Shown here: in pieces, positions 1-7,047 of the stretch
How positions within the stretch are numbered: the stretch's first letter is position 1
Layout of the letters: every line of letters starts with the position of its first letter
The notes under the pieces: generated by a model
Told to the model about the DNA's origin: nothing
Seen by the model: the letters and a program-made list of their open reading frames with translations, nothing else
The model's database searches: none
Position numbers and translations under genes: made by a program
Source of the DNA: CAYLLT01 sp964591605
GTDB taxonomy: Bacteria > Planctomycetota > Phycisphaerae > UBA1845 > PWPN01
DNA length: 16,803 nucleotides
Direction: 5' to 3'
Assembly (NCBI GenBank): GCA_964591605.1
Contig: CAZQEN010000155.1
Span: 1-16,803, forward strand

Positions 1-818
1 CTACGCGACACGAGGCAGGCGTGCAGGCTCTGCGGTCTCTTCAGCCGGGATGGGCGAGATCTCGGGCTCCGTCGGAACGCGGCGCACCCGTGGACGCGGC
101 CAGGGAAGCAGCAGCGGGGTCCGCTCCCGGTAACGCAGGTAATCCTCGCCCATCACCGCCGCCAGATCACGCTCCTCCCACCGCACGGCGATGAGGACAT
201 ATGCGGTGCTGATCGTCGCCATCAGCAGCCGGCCCAGCGTCAGCGTCGGTGCAGACCAGAAGGCGACCAGGAATCCCAGCATCAGCGGTGCCCGGATGTA
301 CTGGTAGAGCCGGCTGCTGGCGAAGTAGGGCGGCTGATAGGTCAGCCCCCGGTAGTGCAGCCAGACCTGCCGCAGGCCGAACAACTCGAAGTGGTTGATC
401 AGGAAGCTCGCGTAGACGGTGAANNNNNNNNNNACATGAAACCCGCGGTCGAGAGGCCGACGAGCAGTCCCCGAGCCAGGTGGTTCTCGACGTTCCAGAG
501 CGCCGGCCCGATCGGCTGCCACAGCCAGAAGAGCAGCAGCAGGGCGGCGCAGGAGGCGAGCACATACGTGCTCCGCTCGATCGGAGCCGGGATGAAACGC
601 CGGCACCATCGCTTGAACGCCGGGCGGGCCATGAGGCTGTGCTGCACGGCAAAGAGCATCAGCAGGTGAACGTCGATCAGGGCTGCCCGGGCGGGCGGGA
701 GCCCGTGACCCACATCCAGGGTCCTGGCGAAACCGAAGTTTTCCACGTAGCAGATCGCACCGAGCAGAGTGAGCAGGAACGCGGCGTAGCCAACGACGCC
801 GTAGAGCAGAAACAGCAT
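1..818 (-). CDS. mddA: MddA-like methanethiol S-methyltransferase (NnrU/ICMT-like membrane protein), split by an N gap
   Basis: Likely an integral-membrane, SAM-dependent methyltransferase that converts methanethiol to dimethyl sulfide. The N-terminal part (818 to 434) starts with hydrophobic segment LLYGVVGYAAFLL and carries VQHSLMARPAFKRW near residues 58-71, ERSTYVLAS near 81-89 and a Trp-rich LLLFWLWQPIG. After the gap come FLINHFELFGLRQVW, a RAPLMLGFLVAFW segment and the C-terminal EERDLAAVMGEDYLRYRER. This block order is typical of MddA. The place where many relatives have Arg-His-Pro reads Arg-Ala-Pro. The ATG at 818-816 follows AGAGG on the minus strand. The two halves are in different frames across ten Ns, so the true gap must be 3n+2 bases if the gene is intact. 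It is divergent from the panE-like gene. The family is clear; substrate is inferred, and a general NnrU-family protein is the alternative. Confidence 0.75.
424..433. other. Assembly gap of 10 N inside the mddA-like gene
   Basis: Ten Ns interrupt the gene. The upstream frame ends with a Met codon (437-435) plus one base, and the downstream frame resumes with Phe at 423-421. Eleven bases cannot be read in frame, so the N count is a placeholder. Comparison with the usual family spacing suggests that only one or very few residues are missing. Confidence 0.95.
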
Positions 819-969
819 GAAGACCTCTGGGGAATCGTGAGTCGCCGGATGCCGTTCGCGCGAGGCGGCCCCCCGGCCGGCGTTATTGTGCAGAAGCGGC
901 GGCGCAGAATCAAATCTGCATCGGGCCGGATGGGTGCAAAGCTCCTAATTTCAAGATAATCTAGCCCGC

Positions 970-1902
970 ATGAAGATTGCGGTGATCGGTTCCGGCTCGG
1001 TGGGATGCCTGTACGGCGCTCGGCTCGCCCGCGCAGGCCACGACGTCCGATTCCTGATGCGGCGAGACTTGGAGGCGGTGCGACGAAGCGGGCTGACCAT
1101 TCATAGCTGCGACGGCGACTTTCACCTGCGGGTCCGGGCATTCGGCGACCCGGCCGAGATCGGCGTGGTGGATCTGGTCATCTGCTCGCTCAAGACGACA
1201 GCCATTGACGAGGCCGAGCCGCTCATTCGCCCCTGCGTCGGTCCCCAGACCCGCATTCTCGCCCTCATGAACGGGCTCGGAATCGAGGAGAAGCTGGCCC
1301 GGTGGTTTGATCCGTCGCGGGTCTTCGGAGGGCTCGCGTTCGTGTGCATCAATCGGGGCGAGCCGGGGGTGGTCCACCACACCGATTATGGCCGAGTGGC
1401 CTTCGGGCATCTCCTCGAAGACCAGTCCGCCGCCGGGCAGATCGCCGACCTGTTCGCCGGGGCGGGCTTTGAGGTGAGCGTTCCGCCCTCCCTGAAGCAG
1501 GCCAGGTGGGAGAAGCTGATGTGGAACGTGCCCTTTAATTCCCTGACCATCACCGCCGGAGGGATTGCGACGGACCTCATCGTGGCCGACCCCGGCCTGA
1601 CCCTCCTCGCCCGGCGATTGATGTGCGAGGTGGCGGCCGCCGGAAACGCCGACGGGTGCGCGATCGAGGCCGAGCCCATGATCGAGAAGATGATGTCGAA
1701 TACGTCCACGATGGGGCCGTACCGGCCGTCCATGCTGATCGATTACGAGAGCCGGCAGCCCCTGGAGGTCGATGCGATTCTGGGCGAGCCGGTCCGCCGG
1801 GCGAACCGCCATGGCGTTCCCGTCCCGACCATGGAAGCCCAGCTCCATCTGACGGCGTTCCTCGACCGGCTGAACCGGGGGGAGGTGAGACGTGAGATGT
1901 GA
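970..1902 (+). CDS. panE: 2-dehydropantoate 2-reductase family protein (ketopantoate reductase)
   Basis: A 310-residue cytosolic NADPH-dependent reductase; the family reduces 2-dehydropantoate to pantoate in pantothenate and CoA synthesis. The N-terminal Rossmann fold has GSGSVG at 7-12 with RR at 31-32 after the second strand. SLKTT (Lys75), MNGLG (Asn101), WEKLMWNVPFNSLT (Lys182, Asn186), PSMLID (Ser254) and LEVDAI (Glu266) match the family's conserved catalytic and substrate-binding positions. Length is normal. No clear Shine-Dalgarno precedes the ATG; a GATAAT at 955-960 would give a nearly leaderless transcript, which is inference. The last five residues (VRREM) and the TGA stop are encoded by a GTGARAY heptamer array. 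Family members also act on other 2-ketoacids, and no other pan gene is nearby, so the pathway role is less certain than the fold. Confidence 0.88.
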   Translation: MKIAVIGSGSVGCLYGARLARAGHDVRFLMRRDLEAVRRSGLTIHSCDGDFHLRVRAFGDPAEIGVVDLVICSLKTTAIDEAEPLIRPCVGPQTRILALMNGLGIEEKLARWFDPSRVFGGLAFVCINRGEPGVVHHTDYGRVAFGHLLEDQSAAGQIADLFAGAGFEVSVPPSLKQARWEKLMWNVPFNSLTITAGGIATDLIVADPGLTLLARRLMCEVAAAGNADGCAIEAEPMIEKMMSNTSTMGPYRPSMLIDYESRQPLEVDAILGEPVRRANRHGVPVPTMEAQLHLTAFLDRLNRGEVRREM

Positions 1903-1966
1903 AACGTGAGACGTGAAAATGAAAAGTGGGAAAGTGAGAACGTGAGAAAGGGAGAAGGTGAAACGC
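1885..1966 (+). repeat. GTGARAY heptamer/octamer tandem array
   Basis: Five direct 7-mers run without spacers: GTGAGAC (1885), GTGAGAT (1892), GTGAAAC (1899), GTGAGAC (1906) and GTGAAAA (1913). They are followed by looser units that drift to 8 nt, such as GTGAGAAC, GTGAGAAA, GGGAGAAG and GTGAAACG, up to about 1966. The strand is almost pure purine plus T. The first units are translated as the end of the panE-like gene. Confidence 0.85.
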
Positions 1967-1981
1967 CTGCAACAAACAACT

Positions 1982-2040
1982 GACCACTGACCACGGACAA
2001 CTGACAAACCCAACCACTGACCACGGACAACCGACAAACC
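1982..2040 (+). repeat. GACMAMY heptamer array with a 27-bp duplication
   Basis: Units are GACCACT (1982), GACCACG (1989), GACAACT (1996) and GACAAAC (2003), then a short linker and again GACCACG (2019), GACAACC (2026) and GACAAAC (2033). The block 1984-2010 is repeated at 2014-2040 with 26 of 27 bases identical. The array ends two bases before the GTG start codon of truD and therefore occupies its ribosome-binding region. Confidence 0.85.
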
Positions 2041-2041
2041 A

Positions 2042-3301
2042 GTGATCCCCGTCCACGAGCTCCCATACCTGACCGCCTCCATCCCCGGCATCGGCGGGCG
2101 CATCAAGGCCCGGCCGGACGACTTTGCCGTGGAAGAAGTGCCGCTCTACGAGCCGAGCGGCCAGGGCACGCACGTGTACTTCCAGATCGAGAAAACAGGC
2201 CTGACCACCATGCAGGCGGTCGCCCAGATCGCCAAGGCGCTGGGGCGGGCGGCGCGCGACATCGGCTACGCGGGGCTCAAGGACGCGGACGCGGTCACCC
2301 GGCAGACCCTCAGTCTGGAGCACATCGATCCGGCGCTCATCGAGGGGCTGCAGCTCCACCGCATCCGCGTCCTGAAGATCAGCCGCCACACCAACAAGCT
2401 CAAGCTGGGCCATCTCGCCGGAAACCGGTTTGTCATCCGCATCCGCGAGGTGGACGCTTCGCGTCTCGACGACGTTCGCCGGATGCTCGAGGTGCTGTCG
2501 CGGCGGGGGGTGCCGAATTACTTCGGCCCCCAGCGGTTCGGCCTGCGCGGCGATACCTGGGAGATCGGTCGGGCGATCCTGCGGGGCGATCCCGAACTGG
2601 CCCTGGGCCTCATCCTCGGACGCGTCGGCCCGGCGGACTACGGGCAGGTCAGGCGTGCCCGGGAGCTCTGCGACCGCGGGGAGTATGAACAGGCGGCAAA
2701 GACCTGGCCGTACCCCTTCAACAACGAGCGGCGCCTCGCTTACGCGGTCGCCCGCAGCGGGGGAAACGCCGCCAAGGCACTCCGCAGCGTGGACCCGCAG
2801 ATGAAGCGCTTCTACATCTCGGCCTACCAGTCGCAGCTCTTCAACCAGGTGGTGGTGCAGCGGCTCGATTCGATCGATCGTCTCGTTGCGGGCGATCTCG
2901 CCTGGCGGCATCCGCAGGGTGCGGTCTTCCGCGTCGAGGACGTCGAGCGCGAACAGCCGCGGTGTGACGCGTTCGAGATCTCCCCGACCGGCCCGCTCTT
3001 TGGGTATCGTATGACCGAGCCCCAGGGAGAGCCCGGGCGCTGGGAGGATTCGGTGCTGAACGCCGAAGGCATGCGGCCGGAGGATTGGCGGCAGGGGACC
3101 GCGTTCAAGGTCAAAGGCGCCCGCCGACCCCTGCGTTTTCAGCCGCAGGAGGTGGCCGTCGAGGCCGGTCGCGACGACGTCGGCAGTTTTCTCGAGCTGC
3201 GCTTCCGGCTCGAGTCGGGCTGCTATGCGACGACCGTGCTGCGCGAGATCTGCAAGTCCGACCCGATCGCCGAAGCGGAAGAGCCACAGAACATCTTGTG
3301 A
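2042..3301 (+). CDS. truD: tRNA pseudouridine(13) synthase TruD
   Basis: A 419-residue cytosolic enzyme that isomerises uridine 13 of tRNA. The N-terminus LPYLTASIPGIGGRIK followed by PDDFAVEEVP is typical. The catalytic motif GLKDADAVTRQ holds Asp81, and NYFGPQRFG (159-167) is the second TruD signature. The C-terminal part has ISPTGPLFGYRM, GEPGRWEDSVL and GCYATTVLREI. It is somewhat longer than the E. coli protein (about 350 residues), mostly in the central insertion domain. The start is GTG at 2042: an in-frame TGA lies at 2018-2020 and the conserved N-terminus begins at residue 7, so no other start fits. No Shine-Dalgarno is visible because the upstream bases are the GACMAMY repeat. It shares orientation with the panE-like gene, 139 bp upstream, but an operon is not evident. 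Confidence 0.95.
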   Translation: MIPVHELPYLTASIPGIGGRIKARPDDFAVEEVPLYEPSGQGTHVYFQIEKTGLTTMQAVAQIAKALGRAARDIGYAGLKDADAVTRQTLSLEHIDPALIEGLQLHRIRVLKISRHTNKLKLGHLAGNRFVIRIREVDASRLDDVRRMLEVLSRRGVPNYFGPQRFGLRGDTWEIGRAILRGDPELALGLILGRVGPADYGQVRRARELCDRGEYEQAAKTWPYPFNNERRLAYAVARSGGNAAKALRSVDPQMKRFYISAYQSQLFNQVVVQRLDSIDRLVAGDLAWRHPQGAVFRVEDVEREQPRCDAFEISPTGPLFGYRMTEPQGEPGRWEDSVLNAEGMRPEDWRQGTAFKVKGARRPLRFQPQEVAVEAGRDDVGSFLELRFRLESGCYATTVLREICKSDPIAEAEEPQNIL

Positions 3302-3330
3302 ACCGCTGCCCCCATCCATGCGGAGGATGT

Positions 3331-3372
3331 CAGATTCCAGATCTCAAATCTCAAACCTGTGATATGAGATTC
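3331..3372 (+). repeat. CARATYY heptamer array
   Basis: Four contiguous heptamers, CAGATTC (3331), CAGATCT (3338), CAAATCT (3345) and CAAACCT (3352), are followed by the decayed units GTGATAT (3359) and GAGATTC (3366). The array fills most of the 62-bp gap after truD and runs over the first codons of the lipoprotein gene if its upstream ATG is used. Confidence 0.7.
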
Positions 3373-3879
3373 TGTCTTCGTCCTCGCGGTCATTCAGCCC
3401 GGATGACGGGGTGGGCCCTGCTGCTTGTGGCCCCGGGCCTGGTCGCGGGCTGCAGCCAGCAGGATGTCGACCGCTGGAATCAGTTCTGGGCGGCAAGCCA
3501 GCCCGCATCCCAGCCGGCGACGGCCCCCCAGGATGCCGAGGGGGAGCCGATAGATGAGCTGAGCCGCGTCCGGCTGCAGCGAGACCGACTGCTGGCCGCC
3601 AACCGCCTCCTGGAGAGGGATCTGGAGGGTTGTCGGCTTCGCCAGGCCGAATGGGCGGCACGGGCGCTTGAGCTGGAACGCCGGCTGCGGGAGCAGTCCA
3701 CCGAACTCGAATCGCGGCGGCGCGAGCTTCAGCAGAACCTCGAGACGCTGCAACGCAGCCGCGATGAATGGGAAGTGATGCTGGCCGACCGCCAGCGTCA
3801 GATCGACATCCTCGCCAACAGGGCGCAGCGGCTGGAACAAGAGCTCGAAAAGCTGCGCCGGGAACGCTCCGGCCCTTGA
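3364..3879 (+). CDS. Predicted coiled-coil lipoprotein
   Basis: A 171-residue protein of unknown function. Residues 15-30 form a hydrophobic signal ending in a lipobox, LVAGC, with Cys30 as the expected lipidation site; the mature protein would be anchored in a membrane facing the periplasm. A short Gln/Ala/Ser/Pro linker (SQPASQPATAPQ) follows. From about residue 58 to the end nearly every residue belongs to a charged heptad-rich helix, with runs such as LELERRLREQ and RAQRLEQELEKL, so a long coiled coil is predicted. ATG 3364 is chosen because it gives basic residues before the hydrophobic core; ATG 3403 would give a signal without any. Neither has a clear Shine-Dalgarno. The upstream start lies inside a heptamer array. 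A spacer or envelope-tethering role would be a guess. Confidence 0.75.
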   Translation: MRFCLRPRGHSARMTGWALLLVAPGLVAGCSQQDVDRWNQFWAASQPASQPATAPQDAEGEPIDELSRVRLQRDRLLAANRLLERDLEGCRLRQAEWAARALELERRLREQSTELESRRRELQQNLETLQRSRDEWEVMLADRQRQIDILANRAQRLEQELEKLRRERSGP

Positions 3880-3920
3880 GCGGGAGACTCATCACTCACC
3901 CCCTTTCCTGATTTCCCGCT
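3879..3920 (+). terminator. Possible weak terminator after the lipoprotein gene
   Basis: AGCGGGA (3879-3885) pairs with TCCCGCT (3914-3920) across a 28-nt loop, followed by TTCCTTAT. The loop is long and the T tract is broken, so this is a weak candidate. The rest of the 148-bp gap up to 4028 shows a good ribosome-binding site but no clear promoter. Confidence 0.22.
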
Positions 3921-4027
3921 TTCCTTATGATTCTCCCTGCCGAGTTATCGCTGAATCTCGAGGCTTTGACCCTGAACGGCCGGCGATCCGGGCCCACGAG
4001 CGCGGCCTTCCCGGCAGGAGAAACGAA

Positions 4028-4915
4028 ATGACATCGCATGGACTGACACGTCGTGAATGTCTGGCCGCGACCGGGGCGGCCGCTGCCTGGGCGCTGTCCG
4101 GAACTCCCGCGCGGGCCGCTCAGGAGCCCAGACGCGGCGGCCTGCGCATCGGCATGTGCGACTGGTCGATGGGCCGGCCGGACATTTCGGCCTTCGAGCT
4201 GGCCAAAGAGATCGGGCTCGACGGGCTTCAGGTCAGCGTCGGCAAGGCGCCCAATGACCTGTTCCTGCGCGATCCCAAGCTGCAGCAGAAATACCTGGCC
4301 GCGTCGAAGGCGACCGGCGTGGCCATCGCCTCGACCGCGATGGGCCTGCTCAACCAGGTGCCGTTCATGTCCGAGCCCAAGACCGCTCTCTGGACGGCCG
4401 ACTGCATCGAGGTTACCCGCAACCTCGGCACGAACATCATGCTGCTGGCGTTCTTCGGCCAGGGCGAGCTCAAGGCGGAGAACAAGGAAGACATGCGGCG
4501 CACGACCGAGTCGCTCATCGAACTGGCCCCGCGGGCCGAGAAGGCCGGAGTGGTGCTGGGCATCGAAACGTACCTCGGGCCCGACGCCCATCTGCAGATT
4601 CTCGATGCGGCTAAGTCCAGCGCCGTGCAGGTCTACTACGACGTCTACAACTCGCACGTCACCAAAGGCTATGACCCGGTCAGCGACATCAAGCGCTTCG
4701 GCGTCCAGCGCGTCTGCCAGGTGCACCTCAAAGAGGGCAGGAACTATCTCGGCGAGAGCGGCCAGATCGACTGGCCGGCCGTCGCCGCCGCACTCAAGGA
4801 GATCGGCTACCAGGGCTGGCTCATCCTCGAGACGCAGAGCCCCAGCGGCGACGTCATCAAGGACACGCGGCGCAACATCGAGTACGTCCGCAAGACCTTC
4901 GCCGCCCTCGGGTAA
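4028..4915 (+). CDS. Tat-exported sugar phosphate isomerase/epimerase-like TIM-barrel protein
   Basis: A 295-residue member of the xylose-isomerase-like TIM-barrel family (AP endonuclease 2 superfamily). The N-terminus has a twin-arginine motif, LTRRECLAA, a short hydrophobic stretch and an Ala-rich cleavage site near ARA/AQ at 30-31, so export by Tat is expected. The four metal-ligand positions typical of ketose 3-epimerases and related enzymes are visible: Glu180 (LGIETY), Asp205 (YYDVYN), His233 (QVHLKEG) and Glu268 (LILETQ). AGGAG at 4016-4020 lies 7 nt before the ATG. Paralogues of this kind are numerous in planctomycetes, often near Gfo/Idh/MocA genes, and are thought to act in breakdown of unusual sugars. 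The substrate cannot be read from sequence. The gene converges on the TPR gene, with 39 bp between them. Confidence 0.9.
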   Translation: MTSHGLTRRECLAATGAAAAWALSGTPARAAQEPRRGGLRIGMCDWSMGRPDISAFELAKEIGLDGLQVSVGKAPNDLFLRDPKLQQKYLAASKATGVAIASTAMGLLNQVPFMSEPKTALWTADCIEVTRNLGTNIMLLAFFGQGELKAENKEDMRRTTESLIELAPRAEKAGVVLGIETYLGPDAHLQILDAAKSSAVQVYYDVYNSHVTKGYDPVSDIKRFGVQRVCQVHLKEGRNYLGESGQIDWPAVAAALKEIGYQGWLILETQSPSGDVIKDTRRNIEYVRKTFAALG

Positions 4916-4954
4916 GCTCGACCCACCACTGCGGACGGCTCGAACGCAGGCCCG

Positions 4955-6976
4955 TCACGGCCGAGGCATGGGCACCTCTGGAGCCGGCGGTGCCTGCGAT
5001 TGCCTCTGCTGTTCCGCCAGCACCATGTCCAGCTTGCTGCGGGCCTCCGCGTAATCGGGCCGCAGTCGCAGCGCCTGCTGATAATGCTGGACGGCCTCCT
5101 CGTAGCGTGCCGAGGTCGCCAGCAGATTGGCGAGGTTGCAGTGCAGCACGGGCTGGTCGGGGCTCGATTCGACTCCCCGGCGAAGCTGGGCGATGGCCTC
5201 ATCGAACAGGCCCTGCATGGCGAGAACGTTCGCGAGGTTGAGATTCGCCTCCACATACGTCGACCTGAGTTGAAGAGCCTGCCGGTACTCCTGGCGAGCC
5301 TCATCCAGACGCGCCTGCCTGGCCAGGATGTTGCCCAGGTTGTTGTGAGCCTCGGCGTAATCTGCCTGCAGCGAGATCGCCCGGCGGTAATGCGCAGCGG
5401 CCTCTTCCAGGCGGTTGAGGCGTGAGTAGGCGAGCCCGAGGTTGTTGTGCGACAACACCGAATCCGGCCTGATATCGAGCGTGTGCTCAAAGACAGTGAT
5501 GGCTTCCTGGGTATTGCCCTTCTGCATCAGGATGTTGCCCAGCGTGTAGTGCACCGCCCAGGCGCGCGGCGATTGTCGGGCCATGTGTCGATACAGTGTT
5601 TCCGTATCCTGCCAGAGGGCGAGATACTGGCGGGTGGCCATGGCCTCTGCAGCGGTCAGGGCCGCAACGAGGCTGCAAGCCATCACCCGTCCCGACCACA
5701 GGCTGCCGGAGGTCTTCGATCGGGCCCGCCAGAGCCCACCCAGCAGCCACGCCGCAATGATCAGGATCCCCAGCAGGGGCAGATAGGTGTACCGGTTGGC
5801 CGCGATTGTGTCGGCAAATCCGATCACGCCAATGGCCGGGAACACCGCGATGAAGAAGAAGAGAATGCCAGTCAGCACCGCCGGCGCCCGCCGGTACAGC
5901 AGCCACATTGCAGGAATCAGCAGCAGGGTCCCGACGACCCCGGCGAGGATGCGCGGATGCAGGATCGAGATCGGCTCGGGATACGGGTAGTGCGCCGACA
6001 GGCCGGCGGGCCACACGACCAGCCGCAGATAAAACACGATGTTATGGCACAGAACCAGTGGCAGGCGCAGCGGCGAGGACTCCGTTACGTAATACACGCC
6101 TGCGGCGCTGCGCTGTGAAAGGAAGGTGATGATGGCGAAGGCCAGTCCCAGAACCAGCAGCGGCACTTTTTCGAGGATCGCGCGCCTGCCGAGCCGCCGC
6201 AGAGGCCAGTAGTCCAGCAGCAGCATCAGGAGAGGAAGCGGCGTGCTGGTTGGCTTCGACAAGAGGGCGGACAGGTATCCCATCCAGCAGAGGGCGTACC
6301 AGAAGACACCTTTGTGCCGCCCGGGCCCGGCACGTCCGGCTTGCCGGCGCTGCGGACCCCCCGCGGCTGCATGGCTCCTTTCCGCGGTCGATTCGGCATA
6401 GCACACGAAGGCGATGAGCGAGAGGAGCGAAAAGCACGCGGCGAGCAGGGTTTTGCGTTCGGCAATCCACACCACCGAGTCGGCCGTAAGCGGATGGACG
6501 CCAAACAGCAGCCCGGCCATGGCGGCGGCCCATGGCTGCCGAAACAGGAGGTAGAGCAGCACGACGATCAGGGCCGTATTGAGCACGTGCAGCACCAGGC
6601 TCGTGCGATGAAACGCTCTCAGATTCCCGGGGCGGCCGCCGTCTGCGTAGTCCAGCATCAGGGAAATCATGGCCAGCGGCTGATAGTAGCCGCCAACTGT
6701 CGAGGGTTTCAGGATCTCGGTCAGGAATCGCCGGGCCGACGTCCAGCCCGGGTTCTGGACCAGTGGATTGCCGGTGAGGTACTGGTCGTCATCAAAGCAG
6801 AGGGCTCCGGCTGACAGGGCTGGACGGTACAGACAGGTGACGGCCGTGCACACCAGGATCAGCAGGCCCGCGAGCATGGCGAGATCGCGCCGATGGCCGC
6901 TTTGCCCGGCCTCGGCCAGAGCGGGATTGCCGGTTGCTGTCAGAGCTGGATCGCCCGCCTTCCGCATGCACGCCAT
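4955..6976 (-). CDS. Multi-pass TMTC-like (GT-C type) membrane protein with five C-terminal TPRs
   Basis: A 673-residue protein with about ten hydrophobic segments followed by a soluble TPR domain. The first large loop contains CFDDDQYL (about residues 60-67), an acidic motif where GT-C enzymes carry the catalytic Asp. Then come YYQPLAMISLMLDYA, FHRTSLVLHVLNT and GVHPLTADSVVWIAERKTLLAA, which resemble the eukaryotic TMTC O-mannosyltransferases and their bacterial relatives. Five exact 34-residue TPRs occupy about 472-641, with motifs such as HYTLGNIL, HNNLGLAY and HNNLGNIL, then a capping helix and a Pro-rich tail. ATG 6976 is chosen; ATG 6967 and TTG 7003 are alternatives and none has a clear Shine-Dalgarno. 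The SGNH hydrolase gene lies 71 bp upstream on the same strand. Transfer of sugar to exported proteins is plausible but unproven. Confidence 0.87.
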   Translation of the reverse strand: MACMRKAGDPALTATGNPALAEAGQSGHRRDLAMLAGLLILVCTAVTCLYRPALSAGALCFDDDQYLTGNPLVQNPGWTSARRFLTEILKPSTVGGYYQPLAMISLMLDYADGGRPGNLRAFHRTSLVLHVLNTALIVVLLYLLFRQPWAAAMAGLLFGVHPLTADSVVWIAERKTLLAACFSLLSLIAFVCYAESTAERSHAAAGGPQRRQAGRAGPGRHKGVFWYALCWMGYLSALLSKPTSTPLPLLMLLLDYWPLRRLGRRAILEKVPLLVLGLAFAIITFLSQRSAAGVYYVTESSPLRLPLVLCHNIVFYLRLVVWPAGLSAHYPYPEPISILHPRILAGVVGTLLLIPAMWLLYRRAPAVLTGILFFFIAVFPAIGVIGFADTIAANRYTYLPLLGILIIAAWLLGGLWRARSKTSGSLWSGRVMACSLVAALTAAEAMATRQYLALWQDTETLYRHMARQSPRAWAVHYTLGNILMQKGNTQEAITVFEHTLDIRPDSVLSHNNLGLAYSRLNRLEEAAAHYRRAISLQADYAEAHNNLGNILARQARLDEARQEYRQALQLRSTYVEANLNLANVLAMQGLFDEAIAQLRRGVESSPDQPVLHCNLANLLATSARYEEAVQHYQQALRLRPDYAEARSKLDMVLAEQQRQSQAPPAPEVPMPRP

Positions 6977-7047
6977 TATGTTGGGAGCCGTCGACACGCA
7001 CAATCACGATACGGCCCCCGTCCCATCGGGCCGCGGAAAAAGACGCC

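Noticed and set aside
1885..2040. CRISPR array
   Set aside because: Units are 7-8 nt without unique spacers; the 27-bp block occurs only twice and its spacer is 3 nt.
961..2106. 381-codon open frame on the minus strand opposite the panE-like gene
   Set aside because: Antisense to a conserved gene. The stretch rich in Val-Ser-Gly-Gln-Trp and Phe-Thr-Ser-His is only the translated heptamer repeats.
1577..3319. 580-codon open frame on the minus strand opposite truD
   Set aside because: It lies antisense to the well-conserved TruD and PanE families, runs through the intergenic repeats and has no recognisable domain; it results from GC-rich codon bias.
3085..3363. N-terminal extension of the lipoprotein frame back into truD
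   Set aside because: It overlaps the conserved end of truD and would bury the signal peptide inside the protein.
6977..7047. Terminator between the SGNH hydrolase and TPR genes
   Set aside because: CGGCCC and GGGCCG arms exist but the T-rich run lies before the hairpin on the coding strand, not after it.
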